From Dinoroseobacter shibae DFL 12 = DSM 16493 (GTDB taxonomy: Bacteria; Pseudomonadota; Alphaproteobacteria; Rhodobacterales; Rhodobacteraceae), in assembly GCF_000018145.1 (NCBI RefSeq), contig NC_009958.1:22209-86208 (forward strand): a stretch of 64,000 bases of DNA, written 5' to 3'. Below, in pieces: positions 26,648 to 34,806 of the stretch. The notes under the pieces are model-generated. The model was not told the DNA's origin. It saw only the letters and a program-made list of their open reading frames with translations, and ran no database searches. Every line of letters begins with the position of its first letter. Position 1 is the first letter of the stretch. The translations under genes and the position numbers were made by a program.

Positions 26648-27501
26648 TCCTCGTTTTCGGACAGACGGGCCAGGTGGCCCGCGAACTGGCGGCGCGGGTG
26701 CCGGAGGCGCTGTTTCTGGGGCGCGATGCGGCGGATCTGTCGGACCCCGACGCCTGTGCCGCCGCCCTGCGCGCCGCGGCGCCGTCGGCGGTGATCAATG
26801 CGGCTGCCTACACGGCCGTGGACCGGGCCGAGGCGGAAGAGGATCTCGCCACGCGCATCAACGGGGCGGCCCCGGGGGCCATGGCGGTCGCGGCGGCGGA
26901 GCTTGGCGTGCCGTTCGTGCATATCTCGACCGATTACGTGTTCGACGGGGCGGGCACCGCGCCCTTCGCGCCGGACGCGCCCGTGGGGCCTCTGGGGGCT
27001 TACGGGCGATCGAAGCTGGCCGGGGAAGAGGCCGTGCGCGCCGTGGGCGGGGTGCACGCGATCCTGCGCACCTCCTGGGTGGTCTCGGCCCATGGCGGCA
27101 ATTTCGTCAAGACCATGCTGCGGCTCGGGGCCGAGCGCGACAGCCTGAGCATCGTGGCCGACCAGGTGGGCGGGCCCACGGCGGCGGGCGATATCGCGGC
27201 GGCCTGCCTGAAGATCGCGGCACGGCTGGCCGCCGATCCGGGCAAGTCGGGGACCTATCATTTCGCGGGTGCCCCGGATGTGAGCTGGGCCGATTTCGCG
27301 CGCGAGATCTTCGGCCAGGCGGGGCTGGACTGCGCGGTCACGGATATCCCCTCGGCGGCCTATCCCACGCCCGCCCGGCGACCGCACAACTCGCGCCTGG
27401 ACTGTTCCAGCCTGCAGGCGGCCTTTGGCATCGCGCGGCCCGACTGGGCCGAGAGCCTGAGCGGGATCCTGCGCGATCTCGGCCACACCCCCCGCCCGTA
27501 A
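26644..27501 (+). CDS. rfbD: dTDP-4-dehydrorhamnose reductase
   Basis: 285 residues from ATG 26644. Rml[21 protein letters not shown] (NADPH-binding), [40 protein letters not shown] and [20 protein letters not shown] (Tyr-x-x-x-Lys). It reduces the 4-keto sugar to dTDP-L-rhamnose, the last step of the pathway. Translationally coupled to the upstream sulfotransferase. Confidence 0.95.
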   Translation: MILVFGQTGQVARELAARVPEALFLGRDAADLSDPDACAAALRAAAPSAVINAAAYTAVDRAEAEEDLATRINGAAPGAMAVAAAELGVPFVHISTDYVFDGAGTAPFAPDAPVGPLGAYGRSKLAGEEAVRAVGGVHAILRTSWVVSAHGGNFVKTMLRLGAERDSLSIVADQVGGPTAAGDIAAACLKIAARLAADPGKSGTYHFAGAPDVSWADFAREIFGQAGLDCAVTDIPSAAYPTPARRPHNSRLDCSSLQAAFGIARPDWAESLSGILRDLGHTPRP

Positions 27502-27535
27502 CCCCGATTTCCCTTATGAAGAGGCTGTTTTTTCC

Positions 27536-28408
27536 ATGACCCAACGCAAAGGCATCATTCTGGCGGGGGGCTCCGGCACGCGGCTCTACCCGATCACCAT
27601 CGGGGTGTCGAAGCAGCTTCTGCCGATCTATGACAAGCCGATGATCTATTACCCGATCAGCGTGCTGATGCTGGCCGGGATCCGCGAGATCGCGATCATC
27701 ACCACCCCCGAGGACCAGGCCCAGTTCCAGCGCGCCATCGGCGATGGCAGCCAGTGGGGGGTGTCGTTTACCTTCATCGTGCAGCCCAGCCCCGACGGGC
27801 TGGCCCAGGCCTATATCCTGGCCGAGGACTTCCTGAATGGCGCGCCCTCGGCCATGGTGCTGGGCGACAACATCTTCTTCGGGCACGGGCTGCCGGACAT
27901 CATGGCCGAGGCCGACGCCCAGACCGCGGGCGGCACGGTGTTCGGCTACCACGTGGCCGATCCCGAGCGTTATGGGGTGGTGGCCTTCGACAGCGCGGGG
28001 TCGGTCAAGCAGATCATCGAGAAGCCCGAGGTGCCGCCGTCGAATTACGCGGTGACGGGGCTTTATTTCCTCGACGGCTCGGCGCCGGAGCGGGCGCGCA
28101 AGGTGCAGCCGAGCGCCCGGGGCGAGTTGGAGATCACCACGCTGCTGGAGATGTACCTGGCCGACGGGCTGCTGAGCGTCAAACGGATGGGGCGGGGCTA
28201 TGCCTGGCTCGACACCGGGACCCATGGCAGCCTGCTGGATGCGGGGAATTTCGTCCGCACCCTGGAGCGGCGGCAGGGGCTGCAGACCGGCAGCCCGGAC
28301 GAGATCGCCTACGACAAGGGCTGGATCAGCGCCGAGGCGCTGCAGGCCCGGGCGGAGAAGTTCCGCAAGAACAATTACGGCGAATACCTGGGCCAGCTGT
28401 TGAAATAG
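27536..28408 (+). CDS. rfbA: Glucose-1-phosphate thymidylyltransferase
   Basis: 290 residues from ATG 27536. Rml[21 protein letters not shown] (nucleotide loop), [40 protein letters not shown] (metal-binding Asp), and [20 protein letters not shown]. It makes dTDP-glucose from glucose 1-phosphate and dTTP and is feedback-regulated by dTDP-rhamnose in studied homologues. The set rfbC-B-D-A is complete here, so the plasmid carries a self-sufficient rhamnose pathway. Confidence 0.97.
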   Translation: MTQRKGIILAGGSGTRLYPITIGVSKQLLPIYDKPMIYYPISVLMLAGIREIAIITTPEDQAQFQRAIGDGSQWGVSFTFIVQPSPDGLAQAYILAEDFLNGAPSAMVLGDNIFFGHGLPDIMAEADAQTAGGTVFGYHVADPERYGVVAFDSAGSVKQIIEKPEVPPSNYAVTGLYFLDGSAPERARKVQPSARGELEITTLLEMYLADGLLSVKRMGRGYAWLDTGTHGSLLDAGNFVRTLERRQGLQTGSPDEIAYDKGWISAEALQARAEKFRKNNYGEYLGQLLK

Positions 28409-28436
28409 GGCGTGCGTTTGCCTGTCATTGGTCTTC

Positions 28437-28463
28437 AAATACTCCCGCCGGAGGCTCCGACGG
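28437..28463. repeat. G+C-rich inverted repeat after rfbA
   Basis: A near-perfect inverted repeat (CCCGCCGGAG, one base, CTCCGACGGG) preceded on the plus strand by CTTCAAATACT. It lies 30 bases after rfbA and may end the rhamnose transcript, or be an intergenic repeat; the T-run expected of an intrinsic terminator reads better on the minus strand. Confidence 0.45.
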
Positions 28464-28539
28464 GGGTTGTCGGGTGCGCCCGGTGGTCAAGCCGGGCGCA
28501 GGCATGTTCGGGAAACGACGACGGGGGCGAGGGTCCGGG

Positions 28540-29421
28540 ATGACCGTGCGGGTTCTGGTTCTGGGGGCGACGGGGCGGCTGGGCGGGATGCTCCGGCGGC
28601 ACTGGGGCGCATGGCCCGATCTGGAGCCGCTTTGGCAGGCCCGGCAGGGGGCGGTGCGCGGGGCCGGGGACTGGGTGGTGTTCGATCCGCGCACGGACCC
28701 GCTGGCCCTGGCGCAGGCCTGCGGCCGGGTGGACGTGGTGCTCGACCTGGCGGGGCCGGTCCCGGCACCCGGGCGTGCGATCGACAGTTTCGCGGCCATC
28801 GCGCCGCTCGCCCGGGCCGTGGCCCATGGGGCGCGCGTGGCGGGGGGGCGGCCCTTGCTCTGGGCCTCGTCGGCGGCGGTCTACGGGGCGCGGGCGCTCT
28901 GTGCCGAGGATGATCCCCCGTCCCCCCTGAGCGAGTACGGCCGGGCCAAGGCGGCGGGCGAGGCGGCGCTGGCGGGCCTGCCCGGGGCCTGCGTGCTCAG
29001 GATCGGCAATGTGGCGGGGGCCGATGCGCTGTTGTCTGCCGCGACCCCGGGGGTGCCGGTGAGCCTGCACCGCTTTGCAGATGGCACGACCCCGCGGCGC
29101 AGCTATCTCGGGCCTGCGTCCCTGGCGGCGGTGCTGGCGGGGCTGGTGCGGCAGGCGGCGGGGCCCCCCTTGCCCGGCGTGCTCAACCTCACCGGGCCCG
29201 GCCCGGGGGTGGAGATGGCCGCCCTGCTGGCCGCCGCGGGCCTGCGCTGGCGGCCCGTGCCCGCGCCGGAGGCGGCCCTGGCGGAGGTGGTGCTGGACAC
29301 CGCGCGCCTGGCCGGGCTGGTGGCGTTGCCGCCCGAGGCGGGCACCGCCCGGGGTATCGTGGCGGAATGGCGGGCGGACACGGCCCTGAAACAGGCTCTT
29401 TGCAAGGAGATTTCCCCGTGA
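28540..29421 (+). CDS. NAD(P)-dependent sugar epimerase/dehydratase family protein
   Basis: 293 residues from ATG 28540. An extended-SDR protein with a Rossmann loop (VLVLGATGRLGGMLRRHWG), SSAAVYGARALCAEDDPPS, and SEYGRAKAAGEAALAGLPG (Tyr-x-x-x-Lys). It is smaller than RmlB-type enzymes and the substrate is unknown. It is coupled by GTGA to the sugar-phosphate transferase at 29418, so it may prepare the first sugar of the repeat unit. A much longer plus-strand opening from 27754 in this frame is only a shadow of rfbA. Confidence 0.8.
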   Translation: MTVRVLVLGATGRLGGMLRRHWGAWPDLEPLWQARQGAVRGAGDWVVFDPRTDPLALAQACGRVDVVLDLAGPVPAPGRAIDSFAAIAPLARAVAHGARVAGGRPLLWASSAAVYGARALCAEDDPPSPLSEYGRAKAAGEAALAGLPGACVLRIGNVAGADALLSAATPGVPVSLHRFADGTTPRRSYLGPASLAAVLAGLVRQAAGPPLPGVLNLTGPGPGVEMAALLAAAGLRWRPVPAPEAALAEVVLDTARLAGLVALPPEAGTARGIVAEWRADTALKQALCKEISP

Positions 29422-30026
29422 CCCCGGGCAAGCGTGCGCTCGATCTGATCCTGGCGCTGGTGCTGGGGATCGTGCTCGGCCCGGTGATCGCGGGGCTGGC
29501 CCTGTGGCTGCGGCTCAGCCAGGGTGCGCCGGTCTTTCATGCTGCCGAGCGGATGACCACGCCGGAGCGCGGCTTCACCCTGTGGAAGTTCCGCACCATG
29601 ACCGTGGCCGCGGCCGACAGCGGCGTGTCGGGCGGTGACAAGGCCGCACGGATCACCCCCGCGGGGCGCTGGCTGCGGCGCACCCGGCTCGACGAGTTAC
29701 CGCAGTTGTGGAACATCCTGCGCGGCGATCTGAGCTTCGTCGGGCCGCGCCCGCCCCTGCGCGAATATGTCGAGCGGTTTCCCGAGCTCTATGGCCGGGT
29801 GCTGCGGTCCCGGCCCGGGGTCACGGGGCTGGCGACCCTGACCTACCATGCCCATGAGGAGCGGCTGCTGGCGGCCTGCGCCGATCCGGCCGAGACCGAC
29901 GCGGTCTATGCGCGGGCCTGCGTGCCGCGCAAGGCCCGGCTCGACCTGATCTATGCGGCGCATCGGTCGGTCTGTTTCGACTTGGTGTTGATCGCGCGCA
30001 CGGCCGGACGGGTGCTGGGGCGCTGA
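29418..30026 (+). CDS. Initiating sugar-phosphate (undecaprenyl-phosphate) transferase
   Basis: 202 residues from GTG 29418, overlapping the epimerase by four bases. One N-terminal membrane segment (residues 6-30, ALDLILALVLGIVLGPVIAG), then the PF02397 catalytic core: FTLWKFRTMTVAAADS, RWLRRTRLDELPQLWNILRG, and FVGPRPPLREYVERFPELYG. These enzymes place the first sugar phosphate on the lipid carrier at the inner membrane and so start exopolysaccharide repeat units. The short form (no extra N-terminal helices) is like ExoY/WbaP C-terminal enzymes. Confidence 0.92.
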   Translation: MTPGKRALDLILALVLGIVLGPVIAGLALWLRLSQGAPVFHAAERMTTPERGFTLWKFRTMTVAAADSGVSGGDKAARITPAGRWLRRTRLDELPQLWNILRGDLSFVGPRPPLREYVERFPELYGRVLRSRPGVTGLATLTYHAHEERLLAACADPAETDAVYARACVPRKARLDLIYAAHRSVCFDLVLIARTAGRVLGR

Positions 30027-30170
30027 GGCCCCGGGTCCGTTACGCGCAGGCCACAAACCGCTCTGCTGCGGTGTTGCGATGCGTGGACAGGGCGGGGTGA
30101 GGCGGCTACACCGCGAGCGCGACAGCCGCGGGGCGGTGATGGGTCGGGTCAGCTGGAAGGAAACAGGGTC

Positions 30171-32726
30171 GTGTTGCAACGCCTCAAGGGGGTATTCCAT
30201 CGCTATGCGGATCGCCATCTGACGCTGGATCTGCCGGGTTTTTCCCTCGGGGAGCCCGTCGAAGAAGGTCAGCCCCTGGGGCATGTGGACCTCGTGGCGG
30301 CGCGGGGTAATCGGCTGCGTGTGGTGGGCTGGAGCACCGCGGATCGGATCACCCTGAGCTGGAACGGAGGGCAGGCCAGCTGCCGCCCGCATATCCCGCG
30401 CGAGGATGTGGCCAACGCCCTGGGCTTGGGGCGGTATGTCGGGTTCGAATTAGACGCGCCGCTGGAGGCCTTTCCTTATCTGTTGACCCTCGATCACGGA
30501 GGCGGGCGTGCCGAGCTGCCCCTTGCCGGGATGAGCCTGGAGGCCCTGCGGCGCGCCCGGGGCCGTTTGCGGTGGCGGTTTCTGGGCAAGCTGATGGTCA
30601 TGTCGCCCCTGCTGGGCCGCTATGTCCTGCGCCGTGACCCGGTCACCCGGGACCGGATCAAGCGGGCGCTTTCGCTGGAGGCGGTGCCCCGGGCCGGGCC
30701 GATGGAGACTGCGCTCTTCACCTTCGCCGAGGGCGAGGAGTTGGCCTTTCCCACGGACCTGCCGATCACCGTGGTGATGCCAGTCTACAATGCGCTGGAT
30801 CTGACCCGGGCCGCGTTGGCGCGGGTGGCCGAGCACACGGATCTGCCCTGGCACGCCATCGTGATCGAGGATTGTTCCACCGACCCGGAGGTTCGGCCTT
30901 GGCTGCGCGGCTGGGCCACGGCCCAGAACGCGGCCCAGCCCGGGCGTGTGAGCTTGCTGGAAAACGAGACCAACCTGGGCTTCATCGACTCGGTCAATCG
31001 CGGCTTTGCCGCCGCCCTGGAGCGCGGGCATCACGTGGTGCTGCTGAACTCCGACGCGCTGGTGCCGCCGGGCTGGGCGTCGCGGCTCCTGCGGCCCATG
31101 GTGGTCCATGACAACGTGGCCAGCGTCACGCCCATGTCCAACGACGCGGAGATCTTCTCCAGCCCGGTGATCTGTGCGCGCAGCATGCTGGCGCCGGGCG
31201 AGGCCGAGGCGGTGGACGCGGTGGCGCGCGGCTTTCATCCCGAGGCGACCCTGTCGGTGGCGCCCACCGGGGTGGGGTTCTGCATGGCCATGCATATCGA
31301 CTGGCTGCGTCGGTTCCCGACGCTCGATCCGGTGTTCGGGCGCGGTTATGGCGAGGAGGTCGACTGGTGTCAGAAGGTGCGCGCCCGTGGCGGGCGGCAC
31401 CTGGGCCTGCCTGGGCTTTACGTGGAGCATCGGGGCGGCGAGAGCTTCGGGTCCGAGGAGAAGCAGCGGCTCATTCACACCAACAACCAGATCGTCGCCA
31501 AGCGCTACCCGAGCTATGACCGGGAGGTGCAGGGCTTTATCGCGGCCGATCCGCTGATCACGCCCCGGGTGGCCTTGGCGGTCGGGCTGGTGGCGGCGCG
31601 GGCCCGGGCGGCGGAGGCGGCCCTGCCCATCTACCTGGCCCATTCCCTGGGCGGCGGGGCCGAAGACGACCTGGCGCGCCGGGTGGCCGAGGATGTGGAT
31701 CGGATCGGCGGGGCAGTGATCCTGCGGGTTGGCGGGCCGCAACGCTGGCAGGTCGAGGTGGTTACCCCTGCTGGCCAGGTCGCCGGCGGGACCGACGAGT
31801 TCGGCTTCGTGCAGGCGCTGCTGGCGCCCGTGGGTGCGCGGCGGCTGATCTATTCCTGCGGGGTGGGGGATGCGGACCCGGCGGAGCTGCCGGCGCTGCT
31901 GCTGTCACTGCGCAAGTTCGCCATGCGCGACCCGGTCGAGGTGCTGGTGCATGACTATTTCCCCCTGAGCCCGTCCTACTGTCTGCTGGACAGCGACCAT
32001 GTGTTCCGCGGGCTGCCGCCGCTGGACACCGCCGATCCGGCCCATGGAATTGCCCGCCCGGACCAGGGGCTTCTGGATCTGGCGGGCTGGCGCGCGGCCT
32101 GGGGGCCGCTGATGACCGCGGCACGCGAGATCACGGTCTTTTCCGAAAGTAGCCGGGACCTGGTCGCAGAAGCCTACCCGGCGGCCCGGGCGGCGATCCG
32201 CGTCCGGCCCCACCGTTTGCTGAACGAGGTGCCGCGCATCCCCGTGCCGGGGCCCGACGCGGCCCCCGTGGTCGGAGTGCTCGGCAATATCGGGGTGCAG
32301 AAGGGGGCCCAGCTGGTGCAGGACATGGCCCGCACCCTTCATGGCAGCGGCGCGCGGCCGACCGATCCGGGCCTGGTCCTGATCGGCAATATCGACCCGG
32401 CCTTCGGGCTGCCCGAGGGAATGGCGGTCCATGGCACCTACCGGATCGCGGATCTGGCGCAGATCGTCGGGAAATACGGCATCACCTGCTGGCTGATCCC
32501 CTCGGTCTGGCCCGAGACCTTCTCCTTCACCACCCATGAGGCGCTGGCCAGTGGCCTGCCGGTCTATGCCTTCGATCTCGGCGCCCAGGGGGCGGCCGTG
32601 GCGGCGGCCGGGAACGGTCGGGTCATCCCCTTCGATCCCGATGCCGATCCGGCCCGGACGGTGCTGGAGCGGTTGCGGGCGGATCTGGGTATTGCCGCAG
32701 GACATGTGGCGCCGGTTTCTGCATGA
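30171..32726 (+). CDS. Two-domain glycosyltransferase (GT2 then GT4-like)
   Basis: 851 residues from GTG 30171, with AAGGAAA nine bases upstream. Residues about 195-440 form a GT2 domain (PITVVMPVYNALDLTRAALA, VLLNSDALVPPGWASRLLRP, and a later GFCMAMHIDWLRRFPTLDPV with GYGEEVDWCQKVRARGGRHL). The C-terminal part resembles GT4 enzymes, with the E-x7-E motif in WPETFSFTTHEALASGLPVY. The first 190 residues are unassigned. Two transferase domains on one chain suggest that it adds two sugars in succession. Its stop overlaps the next sulfotransferase by ATGA. Confidence 0.88.
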   Translation: MLQRLKGVFHRYADRHLTLDLPGFSLGEPVEEGQPLGHVDLVAARGNRLRVVGWSTADRITLSWNGGQASCRPHIPREDVANALGLGRYVGFELDAPLEAFPYLLTLDHGGGRAELPLAGMSLEALRRARGRLRWRFLGKLMVMSPLLGRYVLRRDPVTRDRIKRALSLEAVPRAGPMETALFTFAEGEELAFPTDLPITVVMPVYNALDLTRAALARVAEHTDLPWHAIVIEDCSTDPEVRPWLRGWATAQNAAQPGRVSLLENETNLGFIDSVNRGFAAALERGHHVVLLNSDALVPPGWASRLLRPMVVHDNVASVTPMSNDAEIFSSPVICARSMLAPGEAEAVDAVARGFHPEATLSVAPTGVGFCMAMHIDWLRRFPTLDPVFGRGYGEEVDWCQKVRARGGRHLGLPGLYVEHRGGESFGSEEKQRLIHTNNQIVAKRYPSYDREVQGFIAADPLITPRVALAVGLVAARARAAEAALPIYLAHSLGGGAEDDLARRVAEDVDRIGGAVILRVGGPQRWQVEVVTPAGQVAGGTDEFGFVQALLAPVGARRLIYSCGVGDADPAELPALLLSLRKFAMRDPVEVLVHDYFPLSPSYCLLDSDHVFRGLPPLDTADPAHGIARPDQGLLDLAGWRAAWGPLMTAAREITVFSESSRDLVAEAYPAARAAIRVRPHRLLNEVPRIPVPGPDAAPVVGVLGNIGVQKGAQLVQDMARTLHGSGARPTDPGLVLIGNIDPAFGLPEGMAVHGTYRIADLAQIVGKYGITCWLIPSVWPETFSFTTHEALASGLPVYAFDLGAQGAAVAAAGNGRVIPFDPDADPARTVLERLRADLGIAAGHVAPVSA

Positions 32727-33499
32727 GTGTTTCTGCGACCGCCCCGCTGGTCTTTCTGCACATCCCCAAGACCGCCGGGCAGACCATCCATGAAGAACTG
32801 GCCCGCGCCTTGGGCCCGGAGACCGTCTCGCCGGTGCGCCGCTACAACCAGGTGGCGGCGGGTGCGCCGCAGATGCCGCCAGGATACAGTCTCTATTCCG
32901 GGCCGCTCGACTGGGGCGAGACCGATACCCTGCCGTCCGGGGCCTTCGTCTTCACCGTGCTGCGCGACCCGTTCGAGCGGCTGGCCTCCTATTATCTCTA
33001 TGTGCTGAAAATGGCCCGGGCCCGGGCCGACGAGGTGCTCGAACAGCCCCAGGAGCCGCATCTGCGGGGGCTGCGGCGGATCCTGACCATGTCCGCGGAA
33101 GAGTATTTCTTCGGTGGCGATGCGGCCTGGCAGGGGTTCATCCGGGCCCATTACGACAATTTCTATACCTCCTATTTCGCCACGCGGCGGATGCTGGGCT
33201 GGCGCGAGGTCCAGGCGCTGGACGAGGAGACCGCCTTGCAGGCGGCCCTGTCCAACGTGCCGCGGATGAGCCGGATCTACTCGATCCGGGAGCTGGGTGC
33301 GCTGGAGGCGGACATGGCCGCCCGGGGGCTGGAGATCTCGGTGACCGAGACCTTCCGCCGGGCCACGGATGACGCCCACCAGGAGCGCCGCTGGCCGATG
33401 CTTGCGGCCCGGTTCGAGAGCGATGCGGGCATCCGGCGGCTGGAGGCTTTCGCAGTGCGCGACGAGCTGCTGCTGTCGGAGCTGGGGCTCAGGGTGTGA
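32723..33499 (+). CDS. Sulfotransferase family 2 protein (paralogue of 60446-61249)
   Basis: 258 residues from ATG 32723, coupled to the glycosyltransferase. PAPS-binding motifs are clear: [20 protein letters not shown] (5'-loop) and FTVLRDPFERLASYYLYVLK (3'-loop). A conserved middle (MSAEEYFFGGDAAWQGFIRA, then HYDNFYTSYFATRRMLGW) recurs almost unchanged in the sulfotransferase at 60446, so the two are duplicates or were acquired together. The heparan 2-O-sulfotransferase-like type acts on sugar chains. Likely substrate: the exopolysaccharide repeat unit. Confidence 0.85.
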   Translation: MSVSATAPLVFLHIPKTAGQTIHEELARALGPETVSPVRRYNQVAAGAPQMPPGYSLYSGPLDWGETDTLPSGAFVFTVLRDPFERLASYYLYVLKMARARADEVLEQPQEPHLRGLRRILTMSAEEYFFGGDAAWQGFIRAHYDNFYTSYFATRRMLGWREVQALDEETALQAALSNVPRMSRIYSIRELGALEADMAARGLEISVTETFRRATDDAHQERRWPMLAARFESDAGIRRLEAFAVRDELLLSELGLRV

Positions 33500-33527
33500 G
33501 CGCTCTGGTACTGTGCCCGGGTCCTAA

Positions 33528-33583
33528 TAGGGTCAGGCCTTCGGTAACGGGGTCGTCCGGGTCAAGTGATTTGGGCACGGGGT
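33528..33583. repeat. Second copy of the 1646-1703 repeat
   Basis: Starts TAGGGTCAGGCC, the same opening as the end of the neighbouring IS5 element, then CTTCGGTAACGGGG. It lies between the sulfotransferase and IS5 copy 2 and probably is an IS end. Confidence 0.45.
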
Positions 33584-34054
33584 CTCTGCCGCAGAGGTGC
33601 GGCTTGATTAGTCCGAGCCTTTCGGGCCGTGCTCTAGGGTCAGGCTTCATAACCAGTAGATCACGACAGCAGCGAGTGCGATGGCTGAGAGGAAGACCCC
33701 GGGACAGCGGTCATAGTGTGTCGCGACGCGTCTCCAATCCTTGAGCCTGCCAAACATAATCTCGATTCGGTTGCGCCGTTTGTATCGGCGCTTGTCGTAT
33801 TTGACCGTCGTCTTTCGCTGCTTTCGACCCGGGATACAGGCGCGTATCCCTTTGTCTTTCAACGCTTCTCGGAACCAGTCAGTGTCATAACCACGATCTC
33901 CGAGCAGTCATTTGACGTTTGGCAGGCCGCTGAGCAGTGCCCGTGCGCCGATATAATCGCTGACCTGTCCGGCGGTGACAAACAGATCGATTGGTCTTCC
34001 CTGGCTTTCACAGATTGCGTGCAGCTTGGTGTTCATGCCGCCCTTGGTGCGACC

Positions 34055-34095
34055 CCCTCTCGGCAGATTGCCTCGCAATCGCCTGACGGGCAGTG
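34055..34095 (-). repeat. 41-bp three-hairpin element, IS5 copy 2, site a
   Basis: Minus strand: CACTGCCCGTCAGGC (stem 1 reduced to CTG..CAG), then GATTGC-GAG-GCAATC (stem 2, both outer bases changed together relative to the other copies), then TGCCGAGAGGG. It is inserted between GATC and GGTCGC (minus strand), with no target duplication compared with copy 1. Confidence 0.85.
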
Positions 34096-34361
34096 GATCA
34101 GGCGACCACGCCCCCTTTTTTAGCGGCCATGCTGGTCGCAGTTCGATGTGCCTTGAGGTATGTCGCGTCGATCATCACAGTCTTCTGTTCGCCGTGCGCC
34201 GCAGCGAGATCGGTCATCATCCGCGCAAAGATGCCTTTCTCGCTCCAACGCTTCCAGCGGCTGTAAAGCGTCTTGTGTGGACCATAGGCGGCAGGAGCGT
34301 CGCGCCAACGCAAGCCATTGCCATTGATCAAGATAATCCCGCTCAACACACGCCGATCATC

Positions 34362-34402
34362 CCCTCTCGGGACATTGCTGCGCAATACCCTGCCGGGCAG
34401 TG
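34362..34402 (-). repeat. 41-bp three-hairpin element, IS5 copy 2, site b
   Basis: Minus strand: CACTGCCCGGCAGGG, TATTGC-GCA-GCAATG, TCCCGAGAGGG. It is inserted between CGCGTT and GATGAT (minus strand), exactly splitting the PRV/DDRRV codons, with no target duplication relative to copy 1. Confidence 0.88.
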
Positions 34403-34649
34403 AACGCGAGGCTTGCCGTGCGATTTCGGGAAGAAAGGGGAAAGCTTGGCCATCTGCTCGTCGGTCAGCCAGTAAAGGTCACTCATGTCACCGCTCCGTT
34501 TTCCGAGCCGTGAATCACGCAGCGCAGCGAAATTCAATGCGTCCTGACCCTAAGATGAATCCATCCGGGGAAAGGGGAACCTTGGCCTTCACCCGATTTG
34601 TGCAACAGAGCCCCGTCAAAGGCGCAGAAATTACACCACGTGCTCAGAC

Positions 34650-34723
34650 ACTAACTTGTTTGGCGAAAGCGGTTCGATAATCGACCACTCAAAGTTCGTC
34701 AGTTCGTAGCGACTTTGGGCCAT
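34650..34723 (-). pseudogene. N-terminal fragment of another IS5-type transposase
   Basis: From ATG 34723, preceded by GAGGAGGAGAG, the minus strand reads MAQSRYELTNFEWSIIEPLS and then loses similarity. This is the start of a different IS427-type OrfA than that of copies 1-3. The rest is gone; the neighbouring 34561-34615 carries an IS-end-like sequence also seen at 1575-1640. Confidence 0.65.
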
Positions 34724-34806
34724 GCTGCTCTCCTCCTCTACAAAAGTGAACAAGCAATCCTCAGACCTCGCTCGTCATTTATGAGTGTGTGACCTAGACT
34801 GACCCC

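Larger units (their letters stand above)
33647..34492 (-). pseudogene. IS5-family transposase broken by two 41-bp insertions
   Basis: From ATG at about 34492 (MSDLYWLTDEQMAKLSPFFP) the frame enters the 34362-34402 insertion after HGKPRV, exactly where copy 1 has VDDRRV. It resumes with DDRRVLSGIILINGNG in another frame, meets the second insertion after the slippery run at GRLI, and then a TGA in place of the Trp of VEWLLGDRGYD. The C-terminal part (MKDKGIRACIPGRKQR from 33862) is again open to 33647. No active transposase can be made. Confidence 0.9.
33637..34550 (-). mobile_element. IS5-family element copy 2, transposase dead
   Basis: 914 bp, ends GGGTCAGG...CCTGACCC, with TA on both sides (33635-33636 and 34551-34552). 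The reading frames match 42531-43444 (copy 3) exactly throughout; the offset is a constant 8894 bases. Transposase lesions are two 41-bp hairpin insertions (34055-34095 and 34362-34402) and a TGA within the LLGDRGYD region near 33908. The related but unbroken copy at 3116-3940 shows the empty sites. It can only have moved with help in trans or by recombination. Confidence 0.93.

Noticed and set aside
27754..28539. Upstream extension of the epimerase gene at 28540
   Set aside because: It overlaps rfbA out of frame; the Rossmann loop starts right after ATG 28540.
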